From contig JAGPKI010000076.1 in NCBI GenBank assembly GCA_018054005.1, positions 1 through 7,089 on the forward strand: 7,089 bases of DNA. Reading direction: 5' to 3'. The DNA is from Caldisericia bacterium. Lineage in GTDB: Bacteria > Caldisericota > Caldisericia > UBA6126 > JAGPKI01. Of the stretch, positions 1-4,623 are shown in pieces; the stretch's first letter is position 1, and each line of letters begins with the position of its first letter. The translations under genes were made by a program, and so were the position numbers. Under the pieces are notes generated by a model. That model did not search any database. It was not told the origin of the DNA and was given only the letters and a program-made list of their open reading frames with translations.

Positions 1-1
1 T

Positions 2-337
2 GAAAAATGCGTTGAATGTGGGGCATGTACTTTTGTTTGTCCAACATGTCACTGTTTCCTTCTATCTTCAAGTGGTAGAAGCTATTTTAGCAAACATAGG
101 AATTGGGATTCATGTCTTTATTATGGATTTGCTCGAGTAGCAGGTGGTGCAAATCCAAGGTATAAATTGCGAGATAGGCTTAGAAATAGATTTGTTAAGA
201 AATTTGTTTTTTTTCCAGAAGTTTTGGATAGAATTGGCTGCACAGGTTGTGGAAGATGTATTGACGCATGTCTTGGTAAAATTGATATAAGAAAAGTTTT
301 GGAGGAAGTCTCAAGTGAAAAATCCGTATCAATCTGA
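2..337 (+). CDS. hydB: HydB-like 4Fe-4S electron-transfer subunit (sulfhydrogenase beta / AsrA family), 5'-truncated
   Basis: This is the C-terminal 111 residues of a protein whose start lies before the window; the reading frame is open from base 2 to a TGA at 335-337. In fragment numbering, a first motif CxxCxxCxxxCP lies at Cys 3, 6, 9 and 13 and runs into PTCHCF with extra Cys at 16 and 18. A WDSC follows around residue 38, then AGGANPR (47-53) and a second CxxCxxCxxxC at 80, 83, 86 and 90. This two-motif C-terminus with an AGG.NPR segment is typical of sulfhydrogenase beta subunits and AsrA, which relay electrons between the flavoprotein and the catalytic subunits in the cytoplasm. The next gene encodes the usual partner, HydG, and overlaps this one by 23 nt. 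The missing N-terminal part cannot be judged. The family assignment is firm; whether it serves a hydrogenase or another enzyme rests on context. Confidence 0.85.
   Translation, partial: EKCVECGACTFVCPTCHCFLLSSSGRSYFSKHRNWDSCLYYGFARVAGGANPRYKLRDRLRNRFVKKFVFFPEVLDRIGCTGCGRCIDACLGKIDIRKVLEEVSSEKSVSI
301..305 (+). promoter_or_regulatory. Shine-Dalgarno site for the HydG-like gene
   Basis: GGAGG lies 9 nt before the GTG at 315 and inside the end of the preceding gene. It supports the GTG as the true start despite the 23-nt overlap. Confidence 0.7.
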
Positions 338-1133
338 TGAGTTTGTTGTTAAAGATGTGATTTCTGAGTCTCCTACAATAAAAACTTATGTTCTCGAATC
401 CGAAAATGAGTTTAGCTTTAAGACAGGACAATTTATCGAGTTTTGTTTACCAGTATTCGGGGAAGCTCCCTTTACTCCTTCTTCTTCACCATTAGTTAAA
501 GAAAAAATTGAAGTTACTATAATGAAAGCAGGCTATGTGACTGAGAAAATTCACGATAATGTTGTTCCTGGTACAGTTGTAGGGATAAGAGGTCCTTTCG
601 GTTTAGGTTATCCATTAGATGATTTTAAAGGCAAAGAGATTTTAGTAGTTGGCGGGGGTGTTGGTTTAGCCCCTCTACGTTCCCTTCTTTATTCTTTATT
701 TTCTACATCAACTAATTATCCCAAAATTGTTTTAAAATACGGTGCTAAAACACCATCTGATATTATTTACAAAACTGAGTTTGCTGAGTGGAATAAGATT
801 AAGAATTTTTCCTATGAAATTACCGTAGATGTAGGAGACGAAAATTGGAAAGGAAATGTTGGAGTTGTGACTGAAATTGTAAGAGGAGGTGATGTTTCAA
901 AAGAAAATAGTGTAGCTATTGTCTGTGGACCACCAATAATGATGAAATTTACAACATTTAAGCTTTTAGATTTAGGTTTTAAGCCTAATCAAATTTATCT
1001 ATCTATGGAAAAGAATATGAGTTGTGGAATAGGCAAATGTGGTCATTGTAGATTGGGTAATCATTATGTTTGTATTGATGGTCCTGTGTTTGTTTATGAA
1101 TCTATAAAAGATATAGAGGAGATATGGGATTGA
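315..1133 (+). CDS. hydG: HydG-like FAD/NAD(P)-binding oxidoreductase (sulfhydrogenase gamma / AsrB family)
   Basis: This 272-residue cytoplasmic flavoprotein of the ferredoxin-NADP reductase superfamily is close to the usual length for hydrogenase gamma subunits. The FAD domain (about 1-100) carries TGQF at 37-40 and the segment GEAPFTPSSSP at 49-59, which stands where other family members have RxYS and is typical of HydG/AsrB. GPFG follows at 93-96. The NAD(P) domain begins with VVGGGVGLAPLRSLL (111-125), and VCGPPIMM (203-210) closes the nucleotide site. The C-terminus binds a [2Fe-2S] cluster through Cys 237, 242, 245 and 253 in CGIGKCGHC followed by VCIDGPVF. In known relatives it exchanges electrons between NAD(P)H and HydB. 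The GTG start is backed by GGAGG 9 nt upstream. Here it lies upstream of a membrane-bound hydrogenase rather than the expected soluble HydD/HydA. NAD versus NADP preference cannot be read by eye. Confidence 0.9.
   Translation: MKNPYQSDEFVVKDVISESPTIKTYVLESENEFSFKTGQFIEFCLPVFGEAPFTPSSSPLVKEKIEVTIMKAGYVTEKIHDNVVPGTVVGIRGPFGLGYPLDDFKGKEILVVGGGVGLAPLRSLLYSLFSTSTNYPKIVLKYGAKTPSDIIYKTEFAEWNKIKNFSYEITVDVGDENWKGNVGVVTEIVRGGDVSKENSVAIVCGPPIMMKFTTFKLLDLGFKPNQIYLSMEKNMSCGIGKCGHCRLGNHYVCIDGPVFVYESIKDIEEIWD
1116..1121 (+). promoter_or_regulatory. Shine-Dalgarno site that leaves the polyferredoxin start ambiguous
   Basis: GAGGAG ends only 2 nt before the ATG at 1124, which is very tight. It ends 8 nt before an in-frame TTG at 1130, which is ideal. 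That TTG overlaps the preceding TGA as TTGA, the same 4-nt coupling used at other junctions in this operon (GTGA, ATGA). The protein may therefore begin two residues later than annotated. Confidence 0.5.
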
Positions 1134-1630
1134 TTGAGAGAAAGAAAAAAATTATTATTAATTTAGATTTATTTAGGAAAGAAAACATTAATTATTCATG
1201 CTCTTACCCTTTTCACTCTAAAAATAATGGATTAGATTATCTTTATGAATTAGCTACATATTCTTCTATATGCAGACATTGCGAAGAAGGAGCATGCGTG
1301 AGAGCTTGCCCGGTAGAAGCTCTTTTTAGAAATGAGGCTGGAATATTAAAAAGGTTCAATTTACGTTGTGTTAGTTGTAAATCTTGTTCGGTTGCCTGCC
1401 CATTTGGAACAATTATTCCTGAGATTCTTCCTTATATAGTTTCAACTTGTGATTATTGCATTGATCGTATTAATGAAAATGATGTTCCTTTATGTGTTAA
1501 AACTTGTTCAATAAAAGATGCTATTCAATTCAGAGAGCCCACAAATGATGATAGTAATGCTTTTATAATTGGAGACAATTTGATTGTTTATGCAACATAC
1601 TGGCAAGGAGGGTTGGAAAAGAAGCTGTGA
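1124..1630 (+). CDS. 4Fe-4S polyferredoxin-type subunit (HycB/CooF/DMSO reductase beta-like), three cysteine motifs
   Basis: This 168-residue soluble iron-sulfur protein has three four-Cys motifs. They are Cys 50/53/58/62 (CxxCx4CxxxCP), Cys 82/85/88/92 (CxxCxxCxxxCP) and Cys 109/112/124/128 (CxxC-x11-CxxxC). This matches motifs II, III and IV of HycB/CooF/DMSO reductase beta-type proteins. The region of motif I is replaced by about 48 residues with only one Cys (26). Up to three [4Fe-4S] clusters are likely, which fits a wire between the HydBG pair and the hydrogenase small subunit. The gene overlaps its upstream neighbour by 10 nt from the ATG, or by 4 nt if TTG at 1130 is used. Its TGA overlaps the next GTG by 4 nt. 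No NuoI/MbhN-type subunit is present in the window, so this protein may take that role (inference). Confidence 0.82.
   Translation: MGLIERKKKIIINLDLFRKENINYSCSYPFHSKNNGLDYLYELATYSSICRHCEEGACVRACPVEALFRNEAGILKRFNLRCVSCKSCSVACPFGTIIPEILPYIVSTCDYCIDRINENDVPLCVKTCSIKDAIQFREPTNDDSNAFIIGDNLIVYATYWQGGLEKKL
1605..1612 (+). promoter_or_regulatory. Strong but distant Shine-Dalgarno site before the NuoH-like gene
   Basis: AAGGAGGG lies 14 nt before the GTG at 1627, longer than the usual 5-10 nt. No ATG, GTG or TTG lies in frame between the two. The GTG overlaps the previous stop as GTGA, so initiation may rely on translational coupling. Confidence 0.5.
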
Positions 1631-2556
1631 ATACTCTTTTTAATTATCTTATATTTCCTGGATTTTTGTTTACTTCAATAGCTGGGTTAGCGTTAAACTG
1701 GATTGATCGTAAATTGACCGCAAGAATTCAATGGAGAGTTGGGCCACCATGGTATCAGCCTCTATTTGATGTTTTGAAACTATTCGGAAAAGAAATAACA
1801 ATACCAAAAGAAGGAAAAGATACTCTTTTTTTAATAGCTCCTTTTTTTTCTCTTGGTGCTATTGTTTTTGCTTCTACTTTACTACTCCTACCAAACTTTA
1901 TTAGTTCATCTGGCTTTGCTGGAGATTTAATCGTAATTCTCTATTTGCTTATGATACCTGGCATTTCTACAATTCTTGGAGGTGCTTCTTCCGCTAATCC
2001 ATTAGCAAGTTTAGGTGTATCGCGTGAAATTAAACTTATGATTTCATACGAATTACCTCTTGTTTTAGCAATATTTACTCCTGTAATTAAAACTTCCGGG
2101 ATTATAACCATTGATGGACTTTTAAAATATCAATTGACGAATGGAATAATGCTTAAAAATCCTTCTTGCATAATTGCTTTTTTAGTAGCAATAATATGTA
2201 TACAAGCTAAGCTTGGATCTGTACCTTTTGATCAATCAGAGGCAGAAACAGAGATTATGGCTGGTGCATATATTGAGTATTCAGGGCTACCGCTTGCAAT
2301 TTTCAAATTAAGTAAAATGATGCTCACTTTTATTGCTCCTATTTTATTAATAACAGTATTCTTGAATGGTTTTAGATTCGATAATTTATTAGCAACTATT
2401 ACATCACTGATAAAGTATCTTATTTTATTTTTTATTTACATACTTATCAAACTCACTAATCCAAGACTAAGGATAGATCAAACTGTTAAATTCTTCTGGT
2501 CATATGTAACTGTATTTGCTTTGATTGGTGTGGTTCTTGCGTTATTGGGGGTTTAA
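1627..2556 (+). CDS. mbhM: Membrane anchor subunit of group 4 hydrogenase (NuoH / HycD / EchB / MbhM family)
   Basis: This 309-residue integral membrane protein has about eight hydrophobic segments, the usual size for NuoH-type subunits. It joins the hydrogenase core to the membrane arm and lines the start of the proton path. Family motifs are DRKLTARIQWRVGPPWYQP (27-45), SREIKLMISYELP (132-144), the acidic loop PFDQSEAETEIMAGAYIEYS (200-219) and NPRLRIDQ (278-285). The form GPPWYQP is typical of hydrogenase-type members (HycD, EchB, MbhM) rather than respiratory NuoH, which usually reads GP..GP.G. The start is GTG, overlapping the upstream TGA by 4 nt; its N-terminus leads straight into the first membrane helix, so no longer or shorter start is needed. 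A 6-nt gap separates it from the small-subunit gene. Confidence 0.93.
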   Translation: MNTLFNYLIFPGFLFTSIAGLALNWIDRKLTARIQWRVGPPWYQPLFDVLKLFGKEITIPKEGKDTLFLIAPFFSLGAIVFASTLLLLPNFISSSGFAGDLIVILYLLMIPGISTILGGASSANPLASLGVSREIKLMISYELPLVLAIFTPVIKTSGIITIDGLLKYQLTNGIMLKNPSCIIAFLVAIICIQAKLGSVPFDQSEAETEIMAGAYIEYSGLPLAIFKLSKMMLTFIAPILLITVFLNGFRFDNLLATITSLIKYLILFFIYILIKLTNPRLRIDQTVKFFWSYVTVFALIGVVLALLGV

Positions 2557-2562
2557 GTAAAA

Positions 2563-3009
2563 ATGAACACTAAAATTCTAACGAAATCGTTGTGGTTGTT
2601 TCATTGCTCTGTTGGATCCTGTAATAATTGTGATATTGAGCTTCTTGATTGTTTAACTCCGAGATACGATGTTGAAAGATTTGGAATGCTTCTTGTGGGC
2701 AGCATAAGGCATGCTGATGTAATTGCAGTAACAGGAGCAATGAATATTAAATCAGCAGAACGAATGAAGAAAATTTACGAACAAGCTCCAAAACCGTGTT
2801 TAGTAATTGCATGTGGAACATGTGCTTGTTCACAAGGAATATTTAAAGGTAGTTATTCAATGCCAACCCCACTTGATGAGTTGCTTCCCGTAAGTCTTTA
2901 TATTCCAGGATGTCCTCCGAGACCAGAAGCTATAATTGCAGGTATAGTTAATTTAATTAATAGACTTAATAGACCACCTAAAAAAAAGAGATTAGAGGCT
3001 AAGATATGA
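2563..3009 (+). CDS. mbhJ: [NiFe]-hydrogenase small subunit, group 4 (NuoB / EchC / MbhJ family)
   Basis: This 148-residue cytoplasmic subunit carries the single proximal [4Fe-4S] cluster that passes electrons to the Ni-Fe site. Likely ligands are Cys 20 and 23 in GSCNNCDIE (19-27), Cys 87 in GTCACSQG (85-92) and Cys 117 in PGCPPRP (115-121). The spaced CxxC pair marks a hydrogenase; respiratory NuoB has two adjacent cysteines. There is no Tat signal and no C-terminal multi-cluster domain, as in other group 4 small subunits. Cys 84 and Cys 89 flank the third ligand and look like extras, and SQG stands where SGG is common. The C-terminus is basic (PPKKKR). The start has a weak GGGGG 11 nt upstream. 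The gene ends in an ATGA overlap with the NuoC-like gene. Confidence 0.93.
   Translation: MNTKILTKSLWLFHCSVGSCNNCDIELLDCLTPRYDVERFGMLLVGSIRHADVIAVTGAMNIKSAERMKKIYEQAPKPCLVIACGTCACSQGIFKGSYSMPTPLDELLPVSLYIPGCPPRPEAIIAGIVNLINRLNRPPKKKRLEAKI
2995..2998 (+). promoter_or_regulatory. Shine-Dalgarno site for the NuoC-like gene
   Basis: GAGG lies 7 nt before the ATG at 3006, inside the end of the small-subunit gene. Together with the ATGA overlap it supports this start. Confidence 0.5.
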
Positions 3010-3446
3010 ATGAAGACTTTAAAAAAATTATACTCTCAAAATTAAATGAATTTATAAAAACATATGATTCTCCTTCTCTAAATCGTGGATATATTGAAAT
3101 TAAACCTAAAGATTTAATAAATGTGGTAGATCTATTATATAATTCATTATCAGCAAGATTTATTACCGCTACTGGTTTTGATAATTCAAAAGAATTTGAA
3201 ATTTTTTACCATTTTAGCTTTGATAGTTCGAATTATGTATTGACTTTAAAGGTAGTCATTCCATACGAAAATCCTGTAATACAATCTTTATCTACTCTTT
3301 TTGATGCTGCTTTATGGATTGAAAGAGAAATTCATGAATTTTTTGGAATAGATTTTATTGGTCATCCAGACCTTGCACATTTACTCCTACCAGAAGAGTG
3401 GGAAGAGGGTAACTATCCCTATCGAAGAGAGGAAAGAAATGCCTGA
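3006..3446 (+). CDS. mbhK: NuoC-like (30 kDa) subunit of the membrane-bound hydrogenase (MbhK / EchD type)
   Basis: This 146-residue cytoplasmic subunit is structural and has no cofactor; in complex I and Mbh it packs against the large and small subunits. The C-terminal family signature is clear: WIEREIHEFFGIDFIGHPDL (104-123), then LLLPEEWEE (126-134) and YPYRRE (137-142), matching the NuoC consensus ERE..D.FGI.F.GHP.L...L...W....P.R. The N-terminal 100 residues are less conserved and I identify them only through the C-terminus. It is short compared with bacterial NuoC, as is usual for hydrogenase versions. The start forms an ATGA overlap with the small-subunit gene, and the last 8 nt overlap the large-subunit gene. 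NuoC and NuoD are separate proteins here, unlike HycE where they are fused. Confidence 0.88.
   Translation: MNEDFKKIILSKLNEFIKTYDSPSLNRGYIEIKPKDLINVVDLLYNSLSARFITATGFDNSKEFEIFYHFSFDSSNYVLTLKVVIPYENPVIQSLSTLFDAALWIEREIHEFFGIDFIGHPDLAHLLLPEEWEEGNYPYRREERNA
3428..3433 (+). promoter_or_regulatory. Shine-Dalgarno site that fixes the large-subunit start
   Basis: AGAGGA lies 5 nt before the ATG at 3439. The frame is open further upstream to an ATG at 3358, but that start would add 27 residues unlike the family and overlap the NuoC-like gene by 89 nt. The 3439 start gives the usual N-terminus, IPIGPFHPL. Confidence 0.65.
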
Positions 3447-4623
3447 AAAAATAATTCCAATTGGACCATTTCATCCACTTCAGGAAGAACCGGAGTTTTT
3501 TAAATTAGTTGTTGATGGAGAACGAGTAAAAGATATTGAAATTGATATAGGGTACAATCATAGGGGAATAGAAAAACTTGCTGAGGGGAAGACTTATGAT
3601 CAAATCGCATTTCTTGTTGAAAGAATATGCGGAATATGTTCTACAAGTCATCCTTTAGCTTTTGTTCAGGCAGTAGAAGATGCAGGTAAAATTGAAGTTC
3701 CACCGAGAGCTTTATATATAAGGTCAATAATCGCTGAACTTGAAAGAATTCACAGCCATCTTTTATGGCTTGGTCTTGCAGGGCATTTTCTTGGGTATAA
3801 CACTCTTTTTATGTGGTCATGGAAATATCGTGAAATTGTACTTGATATATTCGAAGAAATCACAGGTAATCGTAATAATTATGCTATGATGAAGGTTGGT
3901 GGCGTTCGAAGAGATATAACAGACGAAGGAAGAGATTTTATATTAGACAGCTTAAAGAAACTATTACCAGCTCTTGATATGTTTAAAGGAGCTGCTCTTG
4001 ATGATCCTGTACTACATGCAAGACTTAAAGGGGTTGGTATTTTAACAAAAGAAGATATCATGAATTATAATGCATTAGGTCCCACTGCAAGAGCAAGTGG
4101 AGTGTCAATCGATGTAAGGAAAGATGAGCCTTATGCAGCATACGATAAAGTCTCATGGAATATTATTACAACTAAAAATGGTGATGTCTTTGATAAAGCA
4201 GTTGTGAGAATTTTAGAAATGTATGAATCAGTAAATATTATTACTCAATGCTTAGAATCATTACCAGAAGGTGAAATTGATTCAAAACCAACTGAAGTAA
4301 AACCAGGATATGGAATTGGCCACGTGGAAGCTCCGAGAGGAGAATGTTTCCACTTCATTATAAGTGATGGCACAAATAGTCCAATACGCCATAAAATTAG
4401 AGCTCCAAGCTATATGAATGTTCCTACAAATAAAAAAGCAGTTATTGGAGAAACTGTTGCTGATGCAACAATAATTCTTGCAGCAGTTGATCCTTGCTAT
4501 TGTTGCACAGAAAGAATGGTTGTAATTGACGCCAAAAATAATAAACAAATTGGTGATGCCAATTATCTTCTTACACTATCGAGAGAGAAAACAAAGAAAT
4601 TAGAAAAGGAGCTAAAAAGGTGA
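3439..4623 (+). CDS. mbhL: [NiFe]-hydrogenase large (catalytic) subunit, group 4 (NuoD / EchE / MbhL family)
   Basis: This 394-residue cytoplasmic subunit holds the Ni-Fe centre that makes or oxidises H2. Both metal-binding pairs are intact: Cys 64/67 in ERICGICSTSH (61-71) and Cys 353/356 in DPCYCCTERM (351-360). This rules out complex I NuoD and argues against the Mbx/Mbs sulfur-reducing relatives, which lack the full cysteine set. Other family landmarks are IPIGPFHP (6-13), IGYNHRGIEKL (38-48), GGVRRDI (154-160) and VEAPRGE (296-302). A 35-residue tail follows Arg 359; as in HycE, it is probably removed between Arg 359 and Met 360 by a maturation endopeptidase after Ni insertion. An unusual third Cys (355) sits inside the second pair. 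The gene overlaps the NuoC-like gene by 8 nt and the next gene by 4 nt. The order small, NuoC, NuoD matches the order in Mbh. Confidence 0.95.
   Translation: MPEKIIPIGPFHPLQEEPEFFKLVVDGERVKDIEIDIGYNHRGIEKLAEGKTYDQIAFLVERICGICSTSHPLAFVQAVEDAGKIEVPPRALYIRSIIAELERIHSHLLWLGLAGHFLGYNTLFMWSWKYREIVLDIFEEITGNRNNYAMMKVGGVRRDITDEGRDFILDSLKKLLPALDMFKGAALDDPVLHARLKGVGILTKEDIMNYNALGPTARASGVSIDVRKDEPYAAYDKVSWNIITTKNGDVFDKAVVRILEMYESVNIITQCLESLPEGEIDSKPTEVKPGYGIGHVEAPRGECFHFIISDGTNSPIRHKIRAPSYMNVPTNKKAVIGETVADATIILAAVDPCYCCTERMVVIDAKNNKQIGDANYLLTLSREKTKKLEKELKR
4606..4611 (+). promoter_or_regulatory. Shine-Dalgarno site for the antiporter-like gene
   Basis: AAGGAG lies 8 nt before the GTG at 4620, within the end of the large-subunit gene. 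With the GTGA overlap it supports GTG as the start. Confidence 0.65.

Noticed and set aside
195..431. Minus-strand open frame across the HydB/HydG junction
   Set aside because: It is antisense to two clearly conserved proteins, has no recognisable domain, and its composition looks like a shadow.
2980..2988. A-AAA-AAG slippery heptamer in an eight-A run near the end of the small-subunit gene
   Set aside because: A -1 slip would enter the NuoC frame but meets TAA at 3000-3002 before the NuoC start, so no fusion results. It would only change the last few residues, and no downstream stem is evident.
3358..3438. Possible 27-residue N-terminal extension of the large subunit from an upstream ATG
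   Set aside because: The sequence is the NuoC-like gene read in another frame, has no family similarity, and the ATG at 3439 has a well-placed Shine-Dalgarno site.
3879..4548. Two minus-strand open frames (3879-4061, 4282-4548) inside the large-subunit gene
   Set aside because: They lie opposite highly conserved catalytic sequence and show no motif or independent ribosome-binding signal that I can see.
3439..4623. Mbx/Mbs-type sulfur- or polysulfide-reducing relative
   Set aside because: Those enzymes have lost part of the Ni-Fe cysteine set; here all four ligands are present.
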